A stretch of DNA of 16,603 nt from JAJDFU01 sp964595955 (GCA_964595955.1 CAZQSF010000089.1:1-16603); one strand, 5' to 3'; shown: positions 5,262-12,334, counted from the first letter of the stretch. Notes: generated from the letters alone by a model not told the origin. Translations and numbers: made by a program.

Positions 5262-7801
5262 ACCCAGGCGACTAAGTGGAAATCCTGGCGATGGGGCAAA
5301 TTGGGATGCCGGGCAAACAGGCGAAAACCGTATTCATACACGCCTGAAAAATCAATTGCCATCTTGCAGGAAAAGGTAAGTTCATCCTTCCCTGTGGGTT
5401 CGGCTTCCATTTCCTCGATCAGCCTGGGGGTCAACTGGCCCGATTCGTCTCTGTGAAAGAACACGACCTCCATGCCCAGATGAGAAGGCTCAATCGCGCC
5501 TGTGTAGATGGTCACCTTGGCCTCCAAGGCTTCACCCGCGTGATGAACGTCGGTCTGGCTATCCCAGCTCTGCCGCTTAATTACCCGGATGGTCGGCCAA
5601 TGCGTCGTCATCCTATTTTTCCATTCCACCATTTCCAGGGCACCGGCGTAATGGTCGGCCTGAATCTTCCGGCTTCGCGCATGCAGGGGGATGTAGAACT
5701 TCCGGTAGTAATCGTCCAGCATGCGTTTCATCGTGAAGTTCGGTGCGACCTCGGCGATGATATTTTGCACGTAGCTCACCCATTTTTGCGGAATGCCTGC
5801 TTCGTCCCGTTCAAAATAGGTGGGAATGATCTCGTTTTCCAGCAGGTTGTAGATGGTTTCGGCATCCAGCTCGTCCTGAAGCTTATGGTCCTCATAGGTC
5901 GACTGTCTTGAGAGGGCCCATCCAGCATCGGGCCGGTAGCCTTCATCCCACCATCCATCTCGTACACTGAAGTTTACCACGCCGTTCAGCGCGGCTTTCA
6001 TGCCACTGGTGCCCGAAGCCTCCAGCGGCCGGGTAGGCGTGTTCAGCCACACGTCCACACCCTGTACCAGATGCTTGGCCATTTCCATATTGTAGCCTTC
6101 CAGGAAGATCACCTTGCCGATAAACTCCGGCATTTTGCTGAACTGAACGATATCGCGGATGAGGGCCTGCCCGCCCTGATCAGCCGGATGCGCTTTCCCG
6201 GCAAAAACAAATAAAACCGGCCGGCCGGATTGGTTGACCAGGTCTGCCAGCCGATCGAGATTGGAAAAAAGCAGATGTGCCCGCTTGTAGGTGGCAAACC
6301 GCCGGGCAAACCCCAAGACCAGGGCATCGTCGTGTATGCTGCTGAGCATTTCAAAAATCACGGCGGGCTTTTCCCCGCGGCGGGTCAGATCGGCCTGGAG
6401 CTGAAGGCGGATGTACGCCAGCAACTTCGCTTTGAGTTTCTTGCGAATTTCAAGAATCGCGTAGGCCGGTACATTTTGTATGTGACGCCAGTATTCGGGG
6501 TTCGACTGATCGCTTTCGAATTGCTGCCCGAACTGGGTTTTGAAGAGGTTTCGCCAGGCCCGCGCAATCCAGGTGGGGTAATGCACACTGTTGGTCACAT
6601 GGCCGATGTGCAGTTCTTCAGCGGCGAAAGCCGGGTACAACCCCTGGAACATATGCCGGGAGACGGCCCCGTGCAAGCGGCTTACCCCGTTGACCTCCTG
6701 CGATAGCCGAATGGCCAGGTGGCTCATGGAGAATTCTTCGTGAGGCTGAATTTTACCCATGGCCAGGAAGTCTTTCCAGTCGATGCCCAAAGCCGGAATG
6801 TAGGCCCCCAGATAGCGGGCGAGCATATCATCGGGAAACTTGTCGTGCCCAGCCGGAACGGGTGTGTGGGTGGTAAAGAGAGAACTGGCCCGCACCACTT
6901 CCCGGGCTGCTTCGAGCGAGAGGCCGGTATTGTGGCGGATGCTTCGAAGGCGCTCCAATCCCATAAAAGCCGCATGGCCCTCGTTGCAGTGGAAAACATC
7001 GGGTTGTATATCCAGTACTTCCAGCAACCGGACACCTCCTATTCCCAGCAAGATTTCCTGCTTGAGGCGGTGTTCGTTATCCCCGCCATAGAGGTGGTGG
7101 GTAAGGCTGCGATCCTCCGGACGGTTCTCCTCAATATCCGTATCCAACAAATAGAGTGAAATGCGGCCGACGGGCAATTCCCAGATCACAGCAGTGACCG
7201 AGCGGTCGAGCAACTGGATCTGGACCTTTTGCTGGTCGCCGGAAGGTTTGCGGACGGGGCGGATCGGCAATTTGGAAAATTCCTGAGCCGGATATTCGCT
7301 GATCTGATCGCCGTACAGCGAGATGGCCTGCTGGAAATACCCGTAGCGATACAAGAGCCCTACACCCACCATGCGTACACCGGAGTCACTGGCCTCCTTT
7401 AAATAATCGCCGGCTAAAATGCCCAGGCCGCCCGAATACAGGCGAAGCGAAAAATGCAGGCCGTATTCCATACTGAAGTAAGCAACCAGAGGCCTATCCG
7501 GATCGGGAGAAGCCTGCATGTAGTCCTGGAACCTGCGGTACACCCCATTCAGCTTTTCCAGAAAAGAAGCATCGTCCAGCAGTCGGCGGACCTCGTCTTT
7601 TTGCAGGGAATCCAGAAGGCCGATGGGATTGTAGCCGTGGGCTTTCAGCCCTCCCGGACGGACCTGTTCGAACAGGTCCTGCGCATCCGGATTCCAGGAC
7701 CACCAAATGTTGTGTGCCAGCTGTTGCAGCGGGTCGAGCTGGCTGGGGAGTTGGGTTTCCAGAAAAATCCGCTTGAGCTGCAGGCCGGAGGCGATATCCA
7801 T
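5258..7801 (-). CDS. glgP: Alpha-glucan (glycogen/maltodextrin) phosphorylase, GT35
   Basis: An 847-residue phosphorylase that releases glucose 1-phosphate from the non-reducing ends of alpha-1,4 glucans in the cytoplasm, using PLP. The N-terminus carries the DUF3417 block seen in alpha-glucan family phosphorylases (LAHNIWWSWNPDAQ). Later blocks include AYFSMEYGLHFSL, FHCNEGHAAFMGLERL, THTPVPAGHDKF, TNSVHYPTWIARAW, GFARRFATYKRAHL and VFAGKAHPADQGG. The PLP lysine is K602 in EASGTSGMKAALNG. About 100 residues after the catalytic core form a beta-rich C-terminal extension ending in QDFHLVAWV. The ATG at 7801 gives a family-typical start. It runs convergent to the arginine decarboxylase gene with shared stop bases, so there is no room for a terminator between them. 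Upstream lie two alternative hairpins (7845-7883) that may control it. No other glycogen gene is in the window. Confidence 0.95.
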   Translation of the reverse strand: MDIASGLQLKRIFLETQLPSQLDPLQQLAHNIWWSWNPDAQDLFEQVRPGGLKAHGYNPIGLLDSLQKDEVRRLLDDASFLEKLNGVYRRFQDYMQASPDPDRPLVAYFSMEYGLHFSLRLYSGGLGILAGDYLKEASDSGVRMVGVGLLYRYGYFQQAISLYGDQISEYPAQEFSKLPIRPVRKPSGDQQKVQIQLLDRSVTAVIWELPVGRISLYLLDTDIEENRPEDRSLTHHLYGGDNEHRLKQEILLGIGGVRLLEVLDIQPDVFHCNEGHAAFMGLERLRSIRHNTGLSLEAAREVVRASSLFTTHTPVPAGHDKFPDDMLARYLGAYIPALGIDWKDFLAMGKIQPHEEFSMSHLAIRLSQEVNGVSRLHGAVSRHMFQGLYPAFAAEELHIGHVTNSVHYPTWIARAWRNLFKTQFGQQFESDQSNPEYWRHIQNVPAYAILEIRKKLKAKLLAYIRLQLQADLTRRGEKPAVIFEMLSSIHDDALVLGFARRFATYKRAHLLFSNLDRLADLVNQSGRPVLFVFAGKAHPADQGGQALIRDIVQFSKMPEFIGKVIFLEGYNMEMAKHLVQGVDVWLNTPTRPLEASGTSGMKAALNGVVNFSVRDGWWDEGYRPDAGWALSRQSTYEDHKLQDELDAETIYNLLENEIIPTYFERDEAGIPQKWVSYVQNIIAEVAPNFTMKRMLDDYYRKFYIPLHARSRKIQADHYAGALEMVEWKNRMTTHWPTIRVIKRQSWDSQTDVHHAGEALEAKVTIYTGAIEPSHLGMEVVFFHRDESGQLTPRLIEEMEAEPTGKDELTFSCKMAIDFSGVYEYGFRLFARHPNLPHRQDFHLVAWV

Positions 7802-7844
7802 AGTGACCGGGTTTTAGATCGTTGGCTGGTAAAGGTAAGGAGAA

Positions 7845-7883
7845 CCCCCTGGCAGGCTTGTTTTCAGGGGGTAATTTTTACCC
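7845..7883. repeat. Overlapping inverted repeats in the phosphorylase 5' region
   Basis: The first dyad pairs CCCCCTG (7845-7851) with CAGGGGG (7865-7871) over a 13-base loop, followed on the plus strand by TAATTTTTA. The second pairs GGGTAA (7869-7874) with TTACCC (7878-7883) over three Ts. They share bases 7869-7871, so only one can form at a time in RNA. Located 44-82 bases upstream of glgP. Candidate operator or leader switch; on the plus strand the first resembles a weak intrinsic terminator. Confidence 0.45.
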
Positions 7884-8065
7884 TCTTAGCCCGGAGTTTT
7901 TCGAACGGATGGGAAGCCTGAATACAGACGCTTCGGCAGGTAAAATCGCGATGGATGAAATATAGCCCCGAAAGACCGGACGACAAGGATTTACCGCCAA
8001 TACCGGGCAACAGGATACCGAGACCTGTCGTTTTTTGCTTTATTTTGTTTGTAAAAGCCGGACCT

Positions 8066-8476
8066 ATGCAACTCCTTCAGACGGCCATCAGCCTATGTTT
8101 TTTCGCCATGCTCTACTCGTGTACCCCATCAGGCGACTCGGGTAGTGAACGGGGCATCACCATGGCACAAACGCTAAAACAAAATCCCACGGTCACCATC
8201 CAGATCAACGCCAGTGTCCCGGATCATCAGGCTCTGCGAGCTGCGCTTGAAGAGGAATTGAGCAAAGCGGATGCAGGCGGTGCCGTATCGGTGAAGGTCG
8301 TACAGGGAAGCCCTGTCTCCGACCGGTTCACGGTTGCCGTGGGTTCCAAAGTGCCTCCAAGTATACTCATGCGATTGAAAAAAGTACTGCGATCGAAGGC
8401 CAGCTCGGCACAACCGACGTTCCGCACTTCCGATCAAGAACCTCCACATCAGGTTTATGTCGGAAGGCCCTCCTGA
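8066..8476 (+). CDS. Putative small lipoprotein, unknown function
   Basis: A 136-residue protein that I do not recognise. Residues 1-19 are hydrophobic and end in LYSC, an acceptable lipobox with C19 as the lipidated residue, although the n-region lacks a basic residue. After a short polar linker (TPSGDSGSERG), residues about 40-115 alternate beta-like and helical stretches, for example PTVTIQINASVPDHQALRAALEEEL and RFTVAVGSKVPPSILMRLKKVL. This could be a small alpha/beta domain at the periplasmic or outer-membrane surface. The frame extends upstream to an ATG at 7955, but the lipobox fits the ATG at 8066 better. The antisense strand also has a 113-codon frame here; I prefer the plus strand because of the signal sequence. 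Its 3' side is rich in hairpins. Codes on its own, without an operon partner. Confidence 0.5.
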   Translation: MQLLQTAISLCFFAMLYSCTPSGDSGSERGITMAQTLKQNPTVTIQINASVPDHQALRAALEEELSKADAGGAVSVKVVQGSPVSDRFTVAVGSKVPPSILMRLKKVLRSKASSAQPTFRTSDQEPPHQVYVGRPS

Positions 8477-8569
8477 ACCGTTTCGGCAATTCGTCCCCGG
8501 CAACGGATGGAACAAAAAAAATTAGAGCTGTTTCCTTGGATGCCAGGTCGATTTGACCGACCTTAGCAC

Positions 8570-8602
8570 GTTGCGCTCTTCTGAAGAACAAGAGGGCGCA
8601 AC
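8570..8602. repeat. Hairpin with GTTGCGC/GCGCAAC arms
   Basis: GTTGCGC (8570-8576) pairs perfectly with GCGCAAC (8596-8602). In RNA the stem could lengthen by several mostly G-U or A-U pairs. It lies between the putative lipoprotein gene and tRNA-Lys. No T-run follows, so it is not a classic terminator; role unknown. Confidence 0.35.
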
Positions 8603-8644
8603 CGCCAACATCGGAGCGCGTCTATCTTACTGGTATTACTCAAC

Positions 8645-8664
8645 TGTTCATCACTCGATGAACA
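8645..8664. repeat. Perfect 8-bp hairpin (TGTTCATC/GATGAACA)
   Basis: Arms TGTTCATC (8645-8652) and GATGAACA (8657-8664) flank a 4-base loop. It sits 16 bases before the bidirectional terminator-like hairpin, in the 3' regions of the lipoprotein (plus) and tRNA-Lys (minus) transcripts. Possible mRNA 3' stabiliser or part of a terminator region. Confidence 0.4.
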
Positions 8665-8680
8665 CTGGAAATGAAAGAGA

Positions 8681-8717
8681 AAAGGCTTCGGCAGATCTGC
8701 CAAAGCCTTTCTATTTT
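8681..8717. terminator. Bidirectional intrinsic terminator of tRNA-Lys and the upstream plus-strand gene
   Basis: A 30-base near-perfect palindrome at 8681-8710. The outer arms AAAGGCTT/AAGCCTTT and inner arms GGCAG/CTGCC are separated by a single C/A mismatch. On the plus strand it is followed by CTATTTTTT; on the minus strand by TCTCTTTC. It begins 10 bases beyond the 3' end of tRNA-Lys, so its main job is probably to end that transcript. Confidence 0.75.
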
Positions 8718-8720
8718 TTG

Positions 8721-8793
8721 TGATTCCGCTGGGGCTCGAACCCAGGACCCCTTGATTAAAAGTCAAGTGCTCTACCAACTGAGCTACGGAATC
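8721..8793 (-). tRNA. tRNA-Lys (anticodon TTT)
   Basis: A 73-base complete cloverleaf on the minus strand. The acceptor stem is GATTCCG/CGGAATC with discriminator A. The D arm is GCTC/GAGC with loop AGTTGGTA. The anticodon stem CTTGA/TCAAG has loop CTTTTAA, so the anticodon is TTT (complement of 8758-8760). The variable region is GGGTC, and the T arm CTGGG/CCCAG has loop TTCGAGC. All stems pair without mismatch. The CCA end is not encoded. It has its own candidate promoter (8817-8846) and terminator (8681-8717), and is a single-gene transcript rather than part of a tRNA cluster. Confidence 0.97.
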
Positions 8794-8816
8794 AAATGCT
8801 TTTTTCAAAAGCGATG

Positions 8817-8846
8817 CAAATATAGGACCTTTCTGAGAAAATCGAA
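8817..8846 (-). promoter_or_regulatory. Promoter candidate for tRNA-Lys
   Basis: On the minus strand, TATATTTG (8824-8817) is a perfect TAnnTTTG -7 box. TTCG (8846-8843) lies 18 bases upstream of it and matches three of four bases of the -33 TTTG element. Transcription would start near 8810, about 17 bases before the mature tRNA 5' end. Confidence 0.55.
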
Positions 8847-8948
8847 GGAGAATTTGTCCTTTGATTGCATTCAACGGTATAACAAGATAGCCAGGTATTT
8901 GATCCGGAATGCGGTTTCGGCTATGTCAAAATTAAGTTAAAGAAGCCC

Positions 8949-10046
8949 CTACTCAGGTTCGTTGTCTTCCGGATCGGGGGAAAACAAGTTGAGCTGACGA
9001 CCCCCGTTTTCCCGCACAGGACTCAGATTTGACAGGGTAACACCCAGCAGGCGCAAAGAAGTTCCCGCTTTCCAGTGATCGCGGAGGAGTTCTGCCGAAA
9101 GCAGCTGAAGCTCTGCCAGGGAGCGAATTTCCCGTTCGAAGGATCGGCTGCGAGTCATGATCTTGAAGTCTGGCGTTTTCATCTTGAGCGTGAGCGTGCG
9201 TCCGGAACGGCCATGCTGCTCCACAGCGCGAAAAATGCGCTCACAAAGCGCGAAAAGCATTTCTTCCAGGGGTTCCCGCTCCCGGATATTTTCCTTGAAC
9301 GTGCGTTCGGCTCCAATGCTTTTTCGGATCCGGTTGGGGTTGACCGGCCGGTCGTCCCGGGCGCGAACCATTTGATAATAATGTCGCCCTGCCTTTCCGA
9401 AATGGCGCACCAGTTCCAATTCACTGCAGTTTTTGAGGTCGCGCCCCAGGAAAATACCCATAGCGCGCATGCGGTGAGCGGTGACCCGACCAATCCCGTG
9501 AAATTTCTCAATGGGCAAGGCCTCCAGAAATGCAAGGGCGTTTTCCGGCGGGATCAACATCTGGCCGTTGGGCTTGCGCATGTCCGAGGCAATTTTGGCC
9601 AGGAATTTGTTGAAAGAAACCCCAGCAGAAGCAGTCAGTCCGGTTTCTTCCCGGATGCGGTGGCGAATGGCTCGGGCGATCAGCGTAGCCGAGGGCGGTC
9701 CCTGGAGCGGATGGGTCACATCCAGATAGGCCTCGTCCAGGGAAAGCGGCTCTACCAGGTCGGTAAAATCGTGAAAAATCCTTCGTATCTGCCGGGAAAC
9801 GGCCCGGTACACTTCAAAGCGAGGCGGCACGAAAATCAGATCGGGACAGAGCTCCGCGGCCTTTCGGCCCGGCATGGCCGACCGCACCCCATATGCCCGG
9901 GCTTCGTAGCTGGCAGCGGCCACTACCCCTCGCGCACCCCCACCTCCCACGGCAACGGGCAAGCCTTTGAGTTCAGGCCGGTCCCGCTGCTCTACGGAAG
10001 CGAAGAACGCATCCATGTCGATGTGAATGATTTTCCGCCCGCTCAT
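8949..10046 (-). CDS. dinB: DNA polymerase IV (Y-family, DinB)
   Basis: A 365-residue Y-family translesion polymerase that extends primers past damaged or mismatched bases. The catalytic carboxylates are visible: D10 in IIHIDMDAFFASVEQ, and D104/E105 in EPLSLDEAYLDVT. The helix-hairpin-helix region follows with EKFHGIGRVTAHRMRAMGI, then the little-finger domain with SIGAERTFKENI. Near the C-terminus QLNLF (351-355) is a textbook beta-clamp-binding motif, so recruitment to the sliding clamp is expected. The ATG at 10046 gives the standard N-terminus, and length is normal. It diverges from the Crp/Fnr-type gene across an AT-rich region with several dyads. I see no recognised SOS box upstream. 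A long antisense frame on the plus strand is a shadow. Confidence 0.97.
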   Translation of the reverse strand: MSGRKIIHIDMDAFFASVEQRDRPELKGLPVAVGGGGARGVVAAASYEARAYGVRSAMPGRKAAELCPDLIFVPPRFEVYRAVSRQIRRIFHDFTDLVEPLSLDEAYLDVTHPLQGPPSATLIARAIRHRIREETGLTASAGVSFNKFLAKIASDMRKPNGQMLIPPENALAFLEALPIEKFHGIGRVTAHRMRAMGIFLGRDLKNCSELELVRHFGKAGRHYYQMVRARDDRPVNPNRIRKSIGAERTFKENIREREPLEEMLFALCERIFRAVEQHGRSGRTLTLKMKTPDFKIMTRSRSFEREIRSLAELQLLSAELLRDHWKAGTSLRLLGVTLSNLSPVRENGGRQLNLFSPDPEDNEPE

Positions 10047-10059
10047 CCCATCACAAGCC

Positions 10060-10126
10060 TTTTTTGGACAAAAAAATCAAAATTTTTACGTAAAAAATTT
10101 ATTTACAATTTTTTACGGATAAAAAA
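10060..10126. promoter_or_regulatory. Cluster of three T-run/A-run dyads between dinB and the crp-like gene
   Basis: Three inverted repeats of similar design: TTTTTTG-GA-CAAAAAA (10060-10075), TTTTTA-CG-TAAAAA (10083-10096) and TTTTTTA-CGGA-TAAAAAA (10109-10126). The last two share the TTTTTACG half. Centres are 22 and 28 bases apart. They lie 14-80 bases upstream of dinB and 90-156 bases upstream of the regulator gene, in a strikingly AT-rich island. Candidate operators, possibly for the adjacent Crp/Fnr-type regulator, which binds dyads as a dimer; that link is inference. Confidence 0.5.
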
Positions 10127-10150
10127 TAACATAAAGTTCTGTACAATTAT

Positions 10151-10159
10151 TATTTTTTG
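10151..10159 (+). promoter_or_regulatory. Weak -7-like box upstream of the crp-like gene
   Basis: TATTTTTTG resembles TAnnTTTG with one extra base between TA and TTTG. It sits 57 bases before the ATG at 10216. No good -33 element is seen, so this is a weak candidate. Confidence 0.25.
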
Positions 10160-10177
10160 TCCTTTCCTACCCGTCCG

Positions 10178-10191
10178 ATAATCGAGATTAT
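10178..10191. promoter_or_regulatory. Dyad ATAATC-GA-GATTAT in the crp-like leader
   Basis: A perfect 6-bp inverted repeat with a 2-base spacer, 24 bases upstream of the regulator's ATG. If transcription starts near 10166 it lies inside the leader and could act as an autoregulatory (repressing) operator. Evidence is symmetry and position only. Confidence 0.3.
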
Positions 10192-10215
10192 TGTAAACAG
10201 ATAAACAGCCCACCG

Positions 10216-10902
10216 ATGAAAATGACAGCCAACCGACCAGCCGAATTGCTCAAACACCTTCCCCTCTTTCAAGTGTGTTCGGAAGAAGAGCTCGACCAGC
10301 TGGGACAGCGAATGACCCACCGGTTTTTTGACAAGCACAGCTTAATATACGAACAAGGCCAGGCTTCGCGTACCCTTTATTTTCTCATCAAAGGCAATGT
10401 GAAGCGCGCATCGCATTCTTCTCAAGGGCGGGAAATCATCAAAGAGGTGCTTCACCCCATCACCATGTTCGGCGAGCTGGGCATGGTGGGCGAGGAACGC
10501 CGAACGGATTTTGCCATGGCCATGAATGAGGATGTGCAAATTCTGGCCTTGCCGCTGGCTCACCTGCGCTGGTTGTTGCAGCGCAACCCGCAACTCGCCA
10601 TGAACTTTCTTCAATGGATCGGATCTCGCCTCCGGAATACGGAAAGGCGTTTGGAAAGCATGGTCACCAAGGATGCCCGCGAACGCATTATCGATTTCAT
10701 TCTGGAGTCGGCCCGCAAGAACGGCAAGCGGGTGGGCCTGGAAACCCTGGTGCGCCACAGCCTGACCCAGCAAGACATTGCCAACATGACAGGCACCTCC
10801 CGTCAAACCGTAACGTCTGTACTCAACGAGCTGAAACGAGACAATCTCATCTACTTCAACCGCCGCAGCATTCTCATCCGGGATCTGGATAAGTTATCCT
10901 GA
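10216..10902 (+). CDS. Crp/Fnr-family transcription regulator
   Basis: A 228-residue regulator with a cyclic-nucleotide-binding-type beta barrel (about 12-125), a long dimerisation helix (about 125-150) and a C-terminal winged helix. The phosphate-binding-cassette region reads FGELGMVGEERRTDFAMAM. G86, E87, L88 and R96 match the CRP positions that contact cAMP, and T97 stands in for the usual serine, so nucleotide binding is possible. Only one cysteine (C21) is present, which rules out an FNR-type iron-sulfur cluster. The HTH is LTQQDIANMTGTSRQTVTSVL (about 183-203). The ATG at 10216 is used; a second in-frame ATG follows two codons later. The 3' end overlaps ribonuclease Z, on the other strand, by 29 bases. 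Upstream dyads may be its targets. The regulon cannot be deduced from sequence. Confidence 0.93.
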   Translation: MKMTANRPAELLKHLPLFQVCSEEELDQLGQRMTHRFFDKHSLIYEQGQASRTLYFLIKGNVKRASHSSQGREIIKEVLHPITMFGELGMVGEERRTDFAMAMNEDVQILALPLAHLRWLLQRNPQLAMNFLQWIGSRLRNTERRLESMVTKDARERIIDFILESARKNGKRVGLETLVRHSLTQQDIANMTGTSRQTVTSVLNELKRDNLIYFNRRSILIRDLDKLS

Positions 10903-11836
10903 TCTTCTCATCAGAGCGCCAGGGAAGCTGGATTCGCATGCCATCCTCCCCCAAGGTTACGGAGGGGAAGACGGTTGAAGCTTCCTCGGCAAAACAGTCC
11001 AGGTCTGCGTAGCGAGACGAAAAATGCCCCAGGATAAGGTGTTTAGCTTCGGCCTGCCCGGCTATGGTAGCCGCCTGCCGGGCTGTGCTATGCCCGGTCT
11101 CGAGGGCTCGCTGGGCCAGATCTTCGCAGAAGGTGGCTTCGTGATATAAAAGATCTACACCGCGTATCCTGGATATGAGGGGCGGATGAAAGGACGTATC
11201 GGTACAAAAAGCGAAGGAGCGGCTCGGCTCAGGAGCCGAGGTGACCTCCGCACTCCGGAGCCACCGACCGTCAGAAAGGCGTACATCCTTCCCGCGCTTC
11301 AGAGATTGGATGTGCTCCGGGGTCAGGCTGTAGCGTTCGATGTATTCGGAGCGCATATTTCGCAGGCGCTTTTTTTCACGGACTAAAAAGCCGCAGGTGG
11401 GAATCCGGTGGTTCAGCGGCAGCGAAAAAACCTCCAAGACGCCATTTTCGTAGATCAGGCTATGTTGCCCGGGGTCGAGTTCGTGAAACACACAAGGGTA
11501 AGGAAGCACTAAGGAAGCGTGGGCAGTATGTGCCTGCATGATCGCCTCCAGTCCGGGTGGAGAGTATATGTGCAAGACGCGTTTTCGCTGCTGCAGGGCG
11601 AACGATTGCAACAAGCCGGCCAGGCCCAGCATGTGGTCGCCGTGCAGATGCGAGATAAAAATGTGGTGGATGCGATGCGCCGGAAGCTCAAACTGCTGCA
11701 AGCGGATCTGGGTGCCTTCTCCGCAGTCGAACAGAAAGTACCAGTGTTGAACCTGGAGCAACTGTGCCGTAGCAAAACGTTGGGGCGAGGGAAAGGCCGA
11801 GTTTGTTCCCAGCAGGGTAAGGGCAAAGGTCATCAT
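10874..11836 (-). CDS. rnz: Ribonuclease Z (tRNA 3' endonuclease)
   Basis: A 320-residue metallo-beta-lactamase-fold nuclease that removes the 3' trailer of tRNA precursors. This fits an organism whose tRNA-Lys here lacks an encoded CCA. The core motif HLHGDH occupies 63-68 after LLGTNSAFP and FDCGEGTQ. Further metal ligands are H143 (LPLNHRIPTCGF), D213 (FCTDTSF) and H271 (LILGHFSSRY), and the HEAT/HST pair is at 232-235 and 249-251. Length is normal for the short bacterial form. Two adjacent ATGs (11836 and 11833) could serve as start. It follows the STAS gene after 13-17 bases and is probably co-transcribed with it. The last 29 bases overlap the 3' end of the convergent Crp/Fnr-type gene. 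Confidence 0.95.
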   Translation of the reverse strand: MMTFALTLLGTNSAFPSPQRFATAQLLQVQHWYFLFDCGEGTQIRLQQFELPAHRIHHIFISHLHGDHMLGLAGLLQSFALQQRKRVLHIYSPPGLEAIMQAHTAHASLVLPYPCVFHELDPGQHSLIYENGVLEVFSLPLNHRIPTCGFLVREKKRLRNMRSEYIERYSLTPEHIQSLKRGKDVRLSDGRWLRSAEVTSAPEPSRSFAFCTDTSFHPPLISRIRGVDLLYHEATFCEDLAQRALETGHSTARQAATIAGQAEAKHLILGHFSSRYADLDCFAEEASTVFPSVTLGEDGMRIQLPWRSDEKIRITYPDPG

Positions 11837-11853
11837 AAAAAGAAGCCGGCGAT

Positions 11854-12240
11854 CTATTCTTCCTCAGCCTGCTGTTGGCTGATATCGCGCTCGAGCTCCT
11901 CCATAAAAACATAGTCGATGGCTTCGGAAACCGTGGGCACCACCGTGAGTACCGTATCCAGCTTGGAAATCTCGATGAGCTTCTGTACGTTGGACGATTC
12001 CACACCGGTGAGTACAAAGCTTCCCAGACTCTTCCAAAGGCGGTTGGCTGTCAAAATGGCACTCAGGCCGGAAGAGTCTACAAAACGCACGCCACTGAGG
12101 TTCAACACCAGGTTTCTAACCCCCTCATTGGACAAAATGACCAGTTCTGACTTCAGTTTGGGGGCAACCATAGAGTTGAGGTTTTCCTCTTCCAGCTGAA
12201 GGACAGTATAACGATCCTGCTTGTCGACTGAATATTTCAT
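11854..12240 (-). CDS. STAS-domain anti-anti-sigma factor
   Basis: A 128-residue single STAS-domain protein like SpoIIAA/RsbV, which in its unphosphorylated form binds an anti-sigma kinase and frees a sigma factor. The signature LVLNLSGVRFVDSSGLSAIL is present at 44-63. S56, directly after D55, corresponds to the serine phosphorylated in SpoIIAA. The C-terminus is acidic and Q/E-rich (ERDISQQQAEEE). I chose ATG at 12240 (MKYSVDKQDRYTVLQL); an in-frame ATG at 12258 would add only six residues. No cognate kinase or sigma factor is nearby. It leads directly into rnz; from general knowledge this order recurs in Bacteroidota. Upstream at 12284-12334 are dyads that may regulate the pair. Confidence 0.9.
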   Translation of the reverse strand: MKYSVDKQDRYTVLQLEEENLNSMVAPKLKSELVILSNEGVRNLVLNLSGVRFVDSSGLSAILTANRLWKSLGSFVLTGVESSNVQKLIEISKLDTVLTVVPTVSEAIDYVFMEELERDISQQQAEEE

Positions 12241-12283
12241 ACAACAATCTCCGTTCACAGATTAAGCTAGCGCATAAAACAAT

Positions 12284-12334
12284 GGGTAAATGTATCAATT
12301 ACCCTGCACCCTACCTAACTTTCCCCTAGGTGGG
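12284..12334. repeat. Two adjacent dyads upstream of the STAS gene
   Basis: The first dyad is GGGTAA (12284-12289) with TTACCC (12299-12304), spacer 9. The second pairs CCC plus ACCTA (12309-12317, one bulged T) with TAGGTGGG (12327-12334). The first has the same arms as a dyad upstream of glgP (7869-7883) and spans the candidate minus-strand -7 box. Candidate operators; symmetry is the only evidence. Confidence 0.35.

Noticed and set aside
8174..8515. A 113-codon frame antisense to the small lipoprotein gene.
   Set aside because: It lacks a signal or domain, while the plus-strand frame has a signal sequence with lipobox; the choice is moderately secure only.
8563..8874. A 103-codon minus-strand frame across tRNA-Lys, with peptide text like SVAQLVEHLTFNQGVLGSSP.
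   Set aside because: This is the well-known spurious translation of tRNA sequence; the tRNA explains it fully.
9075..10181. A 368-codon open frame antisense to dinB.
   Set aside because: It has no recognisable domain, runs through the AT-rich dyad region, and is explained as a shadow of dinB.
10047..10215. SOS (LexA) box upstream of dinB.
   Set aside because: Neither CTG-N10-CAG nor CGAAC-N4-GTTCG is present; TGTACA near 10140 is too short to count.
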